24,430 nucleotides of DNA from CAZRIP01 sp964600165. GTDB lineage: Bacteria; Elusimicrobiota; Elusimicrobia; UBA1565; UBA9628. A program made the position numbers and the translations under genes. Under the pieces are notes generated by a model, which saw only the letters and a program-made list of their open reading frames with translations, searched no databases and had not been told where the DNA came from. Shown here piece after piece: positions 5,701 to 13,340 of the stretch. How positions within the stretch are numbered: position 1 is the stretch's first letter; each line of letters starts with the position of its first letter. The stretch lies in the NCBI GenBank assembly GCA_964600165.1, contig CAZRIP010000056.1, forward strand, positions 1-24,430. The letters run 5' to 3'.

Positions 5701-8637
5701 CAGGCGCTGCTTGATCGTCTCGAGGACCTCGGACTTGAACGCGGCGCCCTCGCCCGGCGCGGAGGCGCCGAGGTTGGTCGTCATGATGATGATCGTGTTC
5801 TTGAAGTTGACCGTGTTCTGCTTGCCGTCGGTCATGCGGCCGGCGTCGAAGACCTGGAGCAGCGCGTTGAGGACGTCCGGGTGCGCCTTCTCGATCTCGT
5901 CGATCAGCACGACGGAATACGGCTTGCGGCGGACTTTCTCCGTGAGCTCGCCGCCCGAGTCGTAGCCGACGTAGCCGGGCGGCGCGCCGAACAGGCGCTG
6001 CACGGCGAACTTCTCCATGTACTCCGACATGTCGAGGCGGATCACCGCCTCCGGGTCGGAGAAAAGGAACTCCGCGAGCGTGCGCGTGAGCGCGGTCTTG
6101 CCCACGCCCGTCTTGCCCGCGAACATGAACACGCCCTGCGGACGGTTGGGATCGGAGAGGCCGGACTTGTTGGTGCGCACGGTGTCGGCGATCGCCTTGA
6201 TGGCGTCGTCCTGGCCGACGATGCGCTCCTTGAACCACGGCTCCATGGTCAACAGTCTCTTATACTCGTCCTCGCCGAGCTCGCCGACGGCGATGCCGGT
6301 CTCCTTGGAGAGCGTCGCCATGACGTGGTTCTTGGTGATCTTCTCATTGACGAACGAGTTGGATTTCTCGTCGAGGGCGAGGATCGTCGTGTAGATCGAG
6401 ACGATCTTGTTGTAGAGCTGGATCTCCTCCGTCCGCTTCGACTCGTCTTTTTGCGCCTTCAAGGCCGCATAGCGCTTGACGAAGATGCGCAGCCGGTCGG
6501 TGAGCTGGTCGATCTGGACGCGCACGCCGTCGCGCGCGGCCTCGGGCTTGGCCTCGGCGATCGCGCTTTCCAGCAGCACGCGCGCCTTGCGCGGCAGGAA
6601 CTTCTCCGGGATGTAGCGCGCGGAGAGCTTGACCGCGGCCTTGGCGGCCTCGGGGTCGATTTCAACGTCGAACTTCCTTTCTAAATATTCGAGGTCGCCT
6701 TCCAGCATCTCGACGGCCTCGTCTTGCGTCGGCTCGTCGACTTGCACGGTGTCGAAGCGGTCGGCGAAGGCCGGGTCCTGCTCGACGTACTTGCGGAACT
6801 CCCCCATCGTCGTCGCGCCGATGACGGTCATCTCGCCGTTGCGCAGAGGGCTCTTCAGCAGATCGGGCACGGAGGAGGACGTCGTCACGTTCTTCAAGAT
6901 CGAGTGGATCTCGTCGACGAAGAGGACGACCTGGTTGTTCGTCTTGGCGAGGATGGAGCGAAGCTTCATCAGACGCTCCTCCATCTCGCCGACCTTGCCG
7001 GAGCCGGCCATCAGCCGCCCGGTGTCGAGCTCCAAGATGCGCTTGCCCTTGAGGCTCGGCAGCTTGTCGTAATAAAGGTACTTGGCCACGGCCTCGACGA
7101 TGGCCGTCTTGCCGACGCCCTTGTCGCCCAGGATCATCGGGTTGTTCTGCGTGCCCGCCGGCTTCGACAGGATGGTGATGACCCGTTTGAGCTCCTTGGA
7201 GCGCCCGACGATCGGCGCCAAGTCGCGCGCGCCGAGGTCGATCGTGAAACCCTTGAGGAAATCGGCCTCCTCCTTCGAGAGGCCGAGCTTATTGAGGTAA
7301 GTGTCGAGCGGCACGGCCGCTTGCGCCGGCGCTTCGGCGCTCTTCTCGCCGATGGTGGCCGCGATCATCGCCATGCCGAGCGCGCCGCCGCCCCAGCCGA
7401 GGAGGCCGTGCAGCGCCAGCCCGGCGCCGAGCACGAGCAGCGCGCCGAGGACGGCCCCGCCGCCGCCGGACGCGCCGCCGGTGTTCTCGCGCTGCTTCTC
7501 GTTGATCTTGTCGACGGCCTTGCCGGCCGCGTCGCTCTCGGCCGCCTTCTTCAGATTGTCGAGGACCTGGTGCTTGGCCTCCCAGGCGGCGAAGGCGTCC
7601 CAGGAGCCGGTCTTGTCGAGAAGCTCCTCGATGACCTCGGGCGTCTCGTTCTTGAGAGTGGTCGACGCCAGCCGCGCGAGGATGGCGGCGCGGTACTCGG
7701 CGTAGGCTTCTTGCACCGTCGGGCCCGTCCCGCGCGCGAAGCGCTCCTTCCAGGCGGGCAGCAGGTCGAGCAGCGGGGTCTCCATCGCGTGCTCGGCGTT
7801 GTGGGCCGAGACGGCCGACTTCACGCGCGCGTCCTTCGCGGCTTCTTCCTTGAGGCGCTTGCCGAAATTGACGAGGATGGCGTCGAGCTCCTTGGTGGCG
7901 ATCTCGCGCTGAGTATTCTGCTGGGGCAGGATCGTCGCGTCCTTGATCGCGCGCTCGCGCATCGAGTTGCACGTGCCCATGACTAGCGGGACCAAGACCC
8001 CGCCGGCGGCCAGGTGCGGGGCGACGAAAGCGAGGACGGCGGCCCCGGCCATGCCGAGCGCGGCGCGCGGGGCGAGCCGGGCGGCGGCGGCCCGCGCGCG
8101 CGTCGCGAGGACGCGGACGGAGGCGCGCGGCGCGGCCGCCTTCCTCGCCTCGGCGCGCCCGGGGCGGCTCAAGAAAACGGTTTGCGCCGCGGGCTCGCCT
8201 TCGGGCTCGACGAAATCGCTTTCGGCCGTCCGCGCCGGCGCGACGGCGTCGAAGGCGACGCGTCCGGCTTGTCCGGCGCTTTCCAGCGAGGGCGCGGCCG
8301 CGCGCGGCGCGGCCTGCGGCGCGGCGAGCGCGCCGCGCGCCTGGGCCAGCGCCGAGGCGGCGGGAGCGGCGCTCTGCGCCGAGGACTGCGCCGCGGCCGC
8401 CGGGATCGCCGAGGCCGGCGCTTCGAGATGCGCGATTTCCAGCGCCGGCGCGGAAAGAAGCGGCGGCAGCTCGCCTAGAACGGGCGAAAGCACCGGCAGC
8501 GGCGCCGCCGGAGCGAGGGGCTCGACCGGCGCCTCCACCGCTTGCGCCGCGGCGGCGTAGGCGCCCGGGCCGGGCGCGGCGAGCGCCATGAGAGCGCACA
8601 ATACCGAGGCCGCGACCTTACGCCAGGTCCGGAGCAT
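2785..8637 (-). CDS. Giant membrane-linked ClpB/ClpC-type AAA+ ATPase
   Basis: The product has 1950 residues, over twice the size of ClpB. In order: a Sec-type signal peptide (1-28, ending PGAYA); an Ala/Pro-rich stretch; a hydrophobic segment (about 190-220); a Gly-rich hydrophobic hairpin (about 393-432); AAA+ ring 1 with Walker A GDKGVGKT (near 504) and Walker B LFVDEIH (near 571); a short charged middle region; and ring 2 with Walker A GKTGVGKT (near 840), pore-loop GAPPGYVGYDSGG, Walker B VLIDEIEKAH (near 910) and the C-terminal RPEFVNRVD. An unrelated, helical 800-residue extension follows, with another hydrophobic hairpin near 1525-1568. Both ATPase sites look intact. The N-terminal Clp double repeat is absent, and the ring-2 loop that carries IGF/IGL in ClpP partners is missing. 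An unfoldase or disaggregase without ClpP is therefore likely. Paired hydrophobic segments would keep the AAA+ core cytoplasmic. Confidence 0.9.
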   Translation of the reverse strand: MLRTWRKVAASVLCALMALAAPGPGAYAAAAQAVEAPVEPLAPAAPLPVLSPVLGELPPLLSAPALEIAHLEAPASAIPAAAAQSSAQSAAPAASALAQARGALAAPQAAPRAAAPSLESAGQAGRVAFDAVAPARTAESDFVEPEGEPAAQTVFLSRPGRAEARKAAAPRASVRVLATRARAAAARLAPRAALGMAGAAVLAFVAPHLAAGGVLVPLVMGTCNSMRERAIKDATILPQQNTQREIATKELDAILVNFGKRLKEEAAKDARVKSAVSAHNAEHAMETPLLDLLPAWKERFARGTGPTVQEAYAEYRAAILARLASTTLKNETPEVIEELLDKTGSWDAFAAWEAKHQVLDNLKKAAESDAAGKAVDKINEKQRENTGGASGGGGAVLGALLVLGAGLALHGLLGWGGGALGMAMIAATIGEKSAEAPAQAAVPLDTYLNKLGLSKEEADFLKGFTIDLGARDLAPIVGRSKELKRVITILSKPAGTQNNPMILGDKGVGKTAIVEAVAKYLYYDKLPSLKGKRILELDTGRLMAGSGKVGEMEERLMKLRSILAKTNNQVVLFVDEIHSILKNVTTSSSVPDLLKSPLRNGEMTVIGATTMGEFRKYVEQDPAFADRFDTVQVDEPTQDEAVEMLEGDLEYLERKFDVEIDPEAAKAAVKLSARYIPEKFLPRKARVLLESAIAEAKPEAARDGVRVQIDQLTDRLRIFVKRYAALKAQKDESKRTEEIQLYNKIVSIYTTILALDEKSNSFVNEKITKNHVMATLSKETGIAVGELGEDEYKRLLTMEPWFKERIVGQDDAIKAIADTVRTNKSGLSDPNRPQGVFMFAGKTGVGKTALTRTLAEFLFSDPEAVIRLDMSEYMEKFAVQRLFGAPPGYVGYDSGGELTEKVRRKPYSVVLIDEIEKAHPDVLNALLQVFDAGRMTDGKQNTVNFKNTIIIMTTNLGASAPGEGAAFKSEVLETIKQRLRPEFVNRVDKIVVFNPIDVAQAESITKIMLKDVEKRLREQDLDIKVAPEAVAWLANKGFDANYGARPLKRVVESDVTNKISGFLLKQKSEGALVNGGVIEISVKDDALDFQLKPNPPPALEPMPLPDGPLGAKLRRVLDEAVRGPDAVKDAGTFESLLFPDRKAVTLSEPMGAFRPNAEPDRAGGEPDSVTTILGDEAAGLKDAQLEALKGELASKLEGRWDGAAGEAAPAWLDVFARLGKELSKERVSVQSRVPDSKLAGKVELALFARGDSGFAAGQRLARLFRDHFSTPVPDEDAVRARAAQLKDEGLSPDRDLLDLKRLVESVPGATFGYDVNDGFWRFWLRLPVTAKAVAETPAAAAPDQTKPSAAPEPAAEAPVTALDARLSPAKMFLFLTQRAPEGMRQRRALTADLLDSKSTQARLIGLHMAASLLEPSALREVASASRMLRLSDQKDYALFSRLAARVSGLPMTAQREALAEAYKTRLDSFRTDGGGRFSRDNSGETRFYGELAEPVLPLTMDAKESKATFKRLEDIRLRFTRVVRRFVGYGVLGGVAGEVGLHLAQAPLWVAIGMPIVAGLILWWICQANFGDDRSSGRDRSENFESLITPRLSQPERLRLARRRLESLSRGGASLADQAAQAELLGLALGWMKDGEKAALFGRWRATLEKGLARQKAKGPADAPVFGTLGLLARLQTRAPEKERATFSRLLLEPLRRRWLPSGSNDYLAGLAVWAADAKLSPAELEDLFGLIVNFPSNVQQATPAAFMPIYLALAGRGDLSPDMKAAFDQFLEGLAAEAAASKQPAQIAPGIELARARVKLGYESRAWAGLRETIGEWLERPDLWGGAPVYLALDRLIQEAPPKAAERQWLTRALRVAERMQNSAPVKSAAALPLSRLVKDDAERLALLLAGLREADIDKDQYGRQKVETIPALLDALRAAVSTIRDPALIASWNAAVRENAARLNAAAK

Positions 8638-8643
8638 GAGCCT

Positions 8644-8649
8644 ATGGTA
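8644..8649 (-). promoter_or_regulatory. Putative -10 element of the AAA+ gene
   Basis: TACCAT on the minus strand ends 6 nt before the ATG at 8637, the same geometry as at 1311 and 1376. It fits TAnnnT. The -35 region is not recognisable, so an activator or another sigma factor may be needed. Confidence 0.35.
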
Positions 8650-8667
8650 GCCGGAACGGCTTCCGGC
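8650..8667. promoter_or_regulatory. Perfect dyad in the AAA+ promoter spacer, possible operator
   Basis: GCCGGAA (8650-8656) and TTCCGGC (8661-8667) are perfectly complementary around CGGC. The dyad abuts the putative -10 of the AAA+ gene and occupies the -35/-10 spacer, a typical repressor or activator position. No T-run follows, so a terminator is unlikely. Confidence 0.4.
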
Positions 8668-8757
8668 CGACAGGACCCTGCGGCCCCCCGACCGAGCGAT
8701 AAAAGGCCTATGCCGGACGACCCGGCGGACCCAGCTTGGGGCGCGCCTTTCAAATGC

Positions 8758-8763
8758 TAGAAT
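8758..8763 (+). promoter_or_regulatory. Extended -10 element of the DUF885 operon
   Basis: TGCTAGAAT contains an extended -10 (TGn + TAGAAT). A weak -35 (TTGGGG, 8736-8741) lies 16 bp upstream. The element ends 8 nt before the ATG at 8772, so the transcript would be leaderless or nearly so. Confidence 0.5.
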
Positions 8764-8771
8764 CGGGCCGC

Positions 8772-10523
8772 ATGAAGACCCTCGCCCTCCTGTTGCTGCT
8801 CGCCGCCCCGTCGTTCGCCGTCGAGAACCCCCAAGCCGCCGCGCTCAATGATCTCATCAAGCGCGATTGGGACCGCCAGATGCGCGAGGACCCCCTCGGC
8901 GCCTCCGACCTCGGCGACCTGCGCTTCAACGATCAGTGGCCGGACCTCTCATTTGAAGGAATCAAGAAGCATCACGAAGAAGACCAGGCCGCGCTCGCCG
9001 AGATCGAAAAGATCGACCCCAAGACGCTCGCGGGCGAGGACGCGATCGACTACGATCTTTTCAAATGGATCCACCAGGACCGGCTCGCGTCCTACGACTT
9101 TCACGAATACCTGTTCGCGCTCAACCAGATGGGCGGCATCCAGACGACCGGGGACCTGACGACGCAATCGCTGCGCTTTGCCGAGCTCAAGGACTACGAG
9201 GATTGGGTGACGCGCATGAAGACGTTCGGGCCCTACATGGACCAGACGATCGCGCTGCTCGCGCAAGGCGTCAAGGAAGGGCGCACGCTGCCCGCCGTCG
9301 TCGCCTCGCGCATCCCGAAGCAGATCGACGCGAACCTCGTGTCCGACTCCGACAAGTCGGCGTTTCTCGAGCCCTTCATGCATTATCCAGACAAGATCCC
9401 GGACGCCGACCGCGCGCGCCTGCGCGGCGAGGCCGAGCGCGCCTTCGCCGACGCCGTGCGGCCGGCCTTCAAGCGCCTCAAGAAGTATTTCAACGAGGAC
9501 TATCTCCCTCATTGCCGCCAGAGCACGGCCGCGCGCGACCTGCCCGACGGCAAGAAGTACTACGCCTACCTCGTCGGCCACTTCACGACGACCCGCTACA
9601 CGCCGGACCAGGTCCACGCGATCGGCCTCAAGAAGGTCGAGGAGATCCGCGCCCAGATGGGCGACGTGATGAAGGAGACGGGCTTCACGGGCACGCTGCC
9701 GGAGTTCTTCAAGTACCTGCGCGAGGACCCGAAGTTCCACTATACCGACGCCAAGGACCTGCTCAACGCCTACCGCGCGCAGGGCAAGGCGCTCGATCCG
9801 CTGCTCGTCAAATGGTTCGGCCGCGAGCCGCGCGTGCCGTGGGGCATCGACCCGATCCCGGCGGACCAGGCCCCGGACACCTACACGGCGTACTCGAGCG
9901 GGCCGTCGGGCGACGGCCGCCGCGCCGCGATCATGTCGGTCAACACCTACAAGCCGCAGACGCGGCCGATCTACGAGATCCCGGCGCTGACCTGCCACGA
10001 AGGCCGGCCCGGGCACGCGCTGCAGCTCTCCATCGCCTCCGAGCTGACGGGCCTGCCGGAGTTCCGCCGCTTCGGCTACTTCAACGCCTACGGCGAGGGC
10101 TGGGCGCTCTACTGCGAGGTCCTCTGCCAGGAGATGGGCGTCTACGACGACCCCTACAAGAAATTCGGCATGCTCTCCTATCAGATGTGGCGCGCGCTGC
10201 GCCTGGTCGCCGACACCGGCCTGCACGACGAGGGCCTGACGCGCGACCAGGCGATCAAGCTCTTCGAGGACAACAGCGCGCTCACGCGCCAGAACATCGA
10301 GGCCGAGGTCGACCGCTACATCTCGTGGCCCGGCCAGGCGCTCTCGTACATGATCGGCGAGATCAAGATCCAGGAGCTGCGCAAGCGCGCCGAAAAGAAG
10401 CTCGGCCCCCGGTTCGACGTCCGCGGCTTTCACGACGCGATCCTGGGAGAAGGCACGCTGCCCCTCGACGTTTTAGATGGAGTGGCCGCGCGCTGGACGG
10501 CGGCTCAGGAGTCCGGCAAATGA
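8772..10523 (+). CDS. Secreted DUF885 family metallopeptidase-like protein
   Basis: The 583-residue protein begins with a signal peptide (MKTLALLLLLAAPSFA, cleavage before VE), so it should act outside the cytoplasm. The rest matches DUF885. The diagnostic zinc-site-like motif is HEGRPGHALQ (near residue 408), a variant of the family's HEGxPGHH, and a second conserved acidic motif, EGWALYCE, follows near 441. The C-terminal block ENSALTRQNIEAEVDRYISWPGQALSYMIG style region is also typical. Members are presumed metal-dependent hydrolases or peptidases, and few are characterised. The second His of the usual GHH is Ala here. The ATG at 8772 is chosen over in-frame codons at 8736 because the signal peptide begins there. 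The stop overlaps the next gene (ATGA). Confidence 0.88.
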   Translation: MKTLALLLLLAAPSFAVENPQAAALNDLIKRDWDRQMREDPLGASDLGDLRFNDQWPDLSFEGIKKHHEEDQAALAEIEKIDPKTLAGEDAIDYDLFKWIHQDRLASYDFHEYLFALNQMGGIQTTGDLTTQSLRFAELKDYEDWVTRMKTFGPYMDQTIALLAQGVKEGRTLPAVVASRIPKQIDANLVSDSDKSAFLEPFMHYPDKIPDADRARLRGEAERAFADAVRPAFKRLKKYFNEDYLPHCRQSTAARDLPDGKKYYAYLVGHFTTTRYTPDQVHAIGLKKVEEIRAQMGDVMKETGFTGTLPEFFKYLREDPKFHYTDAKDLLNAYRAQGKALDPLLVKWFGREPRVPWGIDPIPADQAPDTYTAYSSGPSGDGRRAAIMSVNTYKPQTRPIYEIPALTCHEGRPGHALQLSIASELTGLPEFRRFGYFNAYGEGWALYCEVLCQEMGVYDDPYKKFGMLSYQMWRALRLVADTGLHDEGLTRDQAIKLFEDNSALTRQNIEAEVDRYISWPGQALSYMIGEIKIQELRKRAEKKLGPRFDVRGFHDAILGEGTLPLDVLDGVAARWTAAQESGK

Positions 10524-11431
10524 AGCGCTGCGTGCTGTTCGCCGGCCAGTCCGTTCAAGAGCAGGGGATGTGCAAGGAGCTCTGGAAGCTGCCGGCGGCG
10601 CGCGAGATACTCGTGCGTTTGACTCCTTTTATAGGAGAGGACCTCGAGCGCGTCTCGACCGACATGCCCGACGCCGAGCTCGCCCTGACTTTCAACGCCC
10701 AGCGCGCCATCCATGCCCACCACCTCGGCCACTGGTTCGCCTATAAAAGGAAGCATCCCGAGGACGAGCTCGACGGCGCCGTCGGGCACTCGATGGGCGT
10801 GGTCGCCGCGCTGACCGTGGCGGGCGCGATCTCGGTCGAGGACTCCGGCAAGTTCATCCGCGCCCGGGCGGAGGCTTTTTCCGAGGTCTGCAAGAGCTTC
10901 AAGGAGCCGCAGGGCCTGGCCGCCGTCACCACCGACGACTTTCAGGACGTCGTCGACGAGATCGGACAGTTCCCCGGCGTTTCCGTCGCGCTCTGGAACA
11001 CGAAAAGCCGCGGCACGCTCGGCGGCACCGTCGCCGCGCTGGAAGCCTTCGCGCGCAAGGCCGACGAAGAGGGCTGGCCGGTCAAGGTCAAGGTCTTGAA
11101 GGTCGAGGGCCCGTACCACACGAAGGCTTTCTCCCCCTGCAAGGACAAGCTGCGCGCCGCCGCGGCGGCGATCGAGATCAAGGCTCCGAGCGTGCCCGTC
11201 TTCATGGGCACGTCCGGCCGCGCCGAGACCGACCCCGCGCGCATCAGGACGCTCTTGGTCGACCAGGCCGACTCGCAGGAGAAGCACCTCGCCGCCGTCC
11301 AGGCGGCCCATGCGGCGGGCTGCCGCAGCTTCCTCGAGGTCGCGCGCAAGCCGCAGCCCGTGACCTGGCTCAAGGACCAGCTCGACGGCGATTACGAGGC
11401 CGTGCCCGTCGAGACCGCCGCGCTGGCCTGA
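10520..11431 (+). CDS. Malonyl-CoA:ACP transacylase (FabD) family protein
   Basis: The 303-residue product has the acyltransferase fold of FabD. It shows FAGQSVQEQGM in place of the usual FPGQGSQ, the nucleophile elbow GHSMG with Ser91, an arginine-containing segment IRARAEAF where FabD binds the malonyl carboxylate, and the catalytic His200 in GPYHTKAF. The Ser/His pair sits almost exactly where it is in E. coli FabD. It would load acyl (probably malonyl) groups onto an acyl carrier protein. No ACP, ketosynthase or other fatty-acid gene is nearby, and divergence in the first motif suggests it may not be the housekeeping enzyme. AGGAG lies about 8 nt before the ATG, which overlaps the DUF885 stop, so translation is coupled. 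Confidence 0.85.
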   Translation: MKRCVLFAGQSVQEQGMCKELWKLPAAREILVRLTPFIGEDLERVSTDMPDAELALTFNAQRAIHAHHLGHWFAYKRKHPEDELDGAVGHSMGVVAALTVAGAISVEDSGKFIRARAEAFSEVCKSFKEPQGLAAVTTDDFQDVVDEIGQFPGVSVALWNTKSRGTLGGTVAALEAFARKADEEGWPVKVKVLKVEGPYHTKAFSPCKDKLRAAAAAIEIKAPSVPVFMGTSGRAETDPARIRTLLVDQADSQEKHLAAVQAAHAAGCRSFLEVARKPQPVTWLKDQLDGDYEAVPVETAALA

Positions 11432-11450
11432 CGGCCGGCCCTCCGATCCA

Positions 11451-11492
11451 TCAAAAACACTTCTTTGCTTTAAAGCAAAGAAGTGTTTTTGA
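11451..11492. terminator. Bidirectional terminator: perfect 42-bp palindrome
   Basis: The segment is perfectly self-complementary with no spacer (half-site TCAAAAACACTTCTTTGC plus TTT). On each strand the stem begins with an A-run and ends with GTGTTTTT, so either transcript forms a hairpin with a U-tract. It lies 19 nt after the malonyltransferase stop and directly abuts the stop codon of the convergent membrane protein gene (11493). Its AT-rich arms stand out from the GC-rich surroundings. Confidence 0.9.
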
Positions 11493-13340
11493 CTATCGAG
11501 TCCCGAGCCGCTTGCGCGCTTCGGCGATCAGCGCGCGCATGTCCGAGCGGTCGGCCGCCGAGGACGGCGCGCGGAGCCCGGCGTCGAAGACGGCCTTCGC
11601 GGCCTCGCGCCGGCCGTCCCCCGCCTCGAGCTCGCCCAGAGACAGATACGCGGGCAAGAACGCCGGCTTGAGCGCGGCGGCGGCCGAAAGATCGCGCCGC
11701 GCCGCCTTCTTGTCGCCGCCGACGGCCTCGAGCACGCCGCGATCGCATAAGAGGCGCGCCTCGCCCGCCGGATCCCAGGCGCGCCAGAGCGCGCGATCGG
11801 CATTCGAGGCGCGCCGCGCCAGGTCCGCGGCCCGCGCCAGGGCCGCCGCCGCGGCCTCGCCGCGCCGCTCGCTCGCGGCGATCAGCCGCGCGTCGGCCGC
11901 CGCGAACAGCCGCGCCGGCTCAGGCAGGCGGTAGAAGCCGACCTTCACCGTGAAAGTCGAGCGCCGCTCGACGCCGGGAGCGTCCTCGAGCTTGTCCGGG
12001 ACCAAGCCGTAGTTCGTGTAGAAGCGATGCGGCCAGCTCGCCTCGCGCCACGGCGCGCCGTAAAGGAGCCCTCCGGCCTCCGGGGAGAGGTCCCGCGTCG
12101 CGATCGCCTGAGGCAAGGCCGAGCGATAGACGAGAAGACAGCCGTCCGCGGAGCCGGCTTTCGCCGCGGGGAAGAGCCGGGTCAAGAGGCCGCGGCGCGG
12201 ATCCCACCAGGGGCTGACGACGCGGCAGCCCTCGGGCCAATCGCGCTGCGCGTCATAGAGGAAGCGCCATTCGAGGTCGTTGGTGCGCAGCTCGCCTTGC
12301 AGCCCGAAGACCGCGCGGGCGTTCATCGCCGCGAAGACGAGGGTCAAGAGGGCGCAGACCGGCGTCACGCGCGGCAGCCGTCGCGCGGCGAGCTCCGCGA
12401 GCGCGCCCGCGAGCAGCACGAACGGCAGGAAGAAATAGAGGTGATGGCGCGCGTTGAACAAAAGCGTCACGGACGTGGGCGCGTAGATCGCCGAGAAGTA
12501 GACGATCCACCCCGCGCAAAGACAATAGAGCGCCGCGAGCTTCGGGGCCTTCGCCCGGGCCGTCCCATAGCCTCCGAGCCCGAGCGCGACGAAGGTCCCG
12601 ACGACGCAGGCCCACGCCGGCACGCCGAGCGCGAGCGTCAAGTTTTGCGTCCCGAGCTGGTAAGCCAGGTTCCAGAAGAAGTTGAAGGGCGCCGCGCCCT
12701 CGGTGCGCGCGCGGCCCGTCCAAACGAGAGCGCCGGCCCAGGCGAGCGCCGCCCCCGCCGCGAGGACGAACACGGCCCAGGACCACGGCCGGGCGTTTTT
12801 CCTCAAGGCCTCGCGCCGCAGATAGAGCCCCAGCAGGAGCGGCGGCAGGAACTCGAAGCGCGCGAGGAACACGAGCAGCCCCGCGACCGAGAAGGCCGCG
12901 AGGTCGTCGCCCGCGAGCGTCCAGACCGCGGCGAGCGTGAACGCGACGATGATCCCCCCGCTGCCCAAGGAATGCGCGGTGATCGCGGAGAGAAAGCTCG
13001 TCAGCCAGGCGGCCGCCGCGCAGGCCGCGAGCGCGGGACGCACGCCGAAGCGCGCGAGCGCGAGATAGACGAGCAGCGAGCCCAGGACCCACAGCGCCTG
13101 CTGGGCCCAAAGGAACGCGCGCAGGGAGCGGCGCGTGACGAGCTCGAGCGCGCCGCGGTAGAGGAGCGGCGAGAGCTCCTTGTCGCCGACGCGCGGATCG
13201 AGCGTCCACGGGTCGACGGCGAAGAAGCCGAAGCTGTTCTCGTTAGGGAGCCCCGCGCGCAGCGCGACGGGGCGCATGAGCCGAAGCCAGCCCGCGGTCA
13301 GCAGCGCCGCCGCGAGCGCGAGAAGCCGGGCGCGCCTCAT
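11493..13340 (-). CDS. Polytopic membrane protein with C-terminal TPR region
   Basis: The 615-residue product has about ten hydrophobic segments in residues 5-345, then a soluble C-terminal half. A first loop of about 50 residues after the first helix (with VDPWTLDP and DKELSPLLY), followed by closely packed helices, resembles the GT-C polyprenyl-phosphate-sugar glycosyltransferases. The catalytic acidic pair cannot be assigned, so this is a guess. The last 130 residues contain helical repeats of TPR type (ALKPAFLPAYLSLGELEAGDGRREAAKAVF is characteristic in shape). It is the last gene of the long minus-strand operon; its ATG overlaps the stop of the TPR gene before it (ATGA). The stop abuts the palindromic terminator. 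The TPR tail suggests it docks on the same partners as its neighbours. Confidence 0.7.
   Translation of the reverse strand: MRRARLLALAAALLTAGWLRLMRPVALRAGLPNENSFGFFAVDPWTLDPRVGDKELSPLLYRGALELVTRRSLRAFLWAQQALWVLGSLLVYLALARFGVRPALAACAAAAWLTSFLSAITAHSLGSGGIIVAFTLAAVWTLAGDDLAAFSVAGLLVFLARFEFLPPLLLGLYLRREALRKNARPWSWAVFVLAAGAALAWAGALVWTGRARTEGAAPFNFFWNLAYQLGTQNLTLALGVPAWACVVGTFVALGLGGYGTARAKAPKLAALYCLCAGWIVYFSAIYAPTSVTLLFNARHHLYFFLPFVLLAGALAELAARRLPRVTPVCALLTLVFAAMNARAVFGLQGELRTNDLEWRFLYDAQRDWPEGCRVVSPWWDPRRGLLTRLFPAAKAGSADGCLLVYRSALPQAIATRDLSPEAGGLLYGAPWREASWPHRFYTNYGLVPDKLEDAPGVERRSTFTVKVGFYRLPEPARLFAAADARLIAASERRGEAAAAALARAADLARRASNADRALWRAWDPAGEARLLCDRGVLEAVGGDKKAARRDLSAAAALKPAFLPAYLSLGELEAGDGRREAAKAVFDAGLRAPSSAADRSDMRALIAEARKRLGTR

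Noticed and set aside
3775..6684. Very long plus-strand open frame (about 970 codons) opposite the AAA+ gene
   Set aside because: It is the antisense of a gene with clear AAA+ motifs; the translation is low-complexity Arg/Leu/Glu/Gly with no motif, a usual GC-rich shadow.
9065..10519. Upstream extension of the FabD-like frame
   Set aside because: It overlaps the well-supported DUF885 gene; the FabD fold begins at the ATG at 10520, which has AGGAG upstream.
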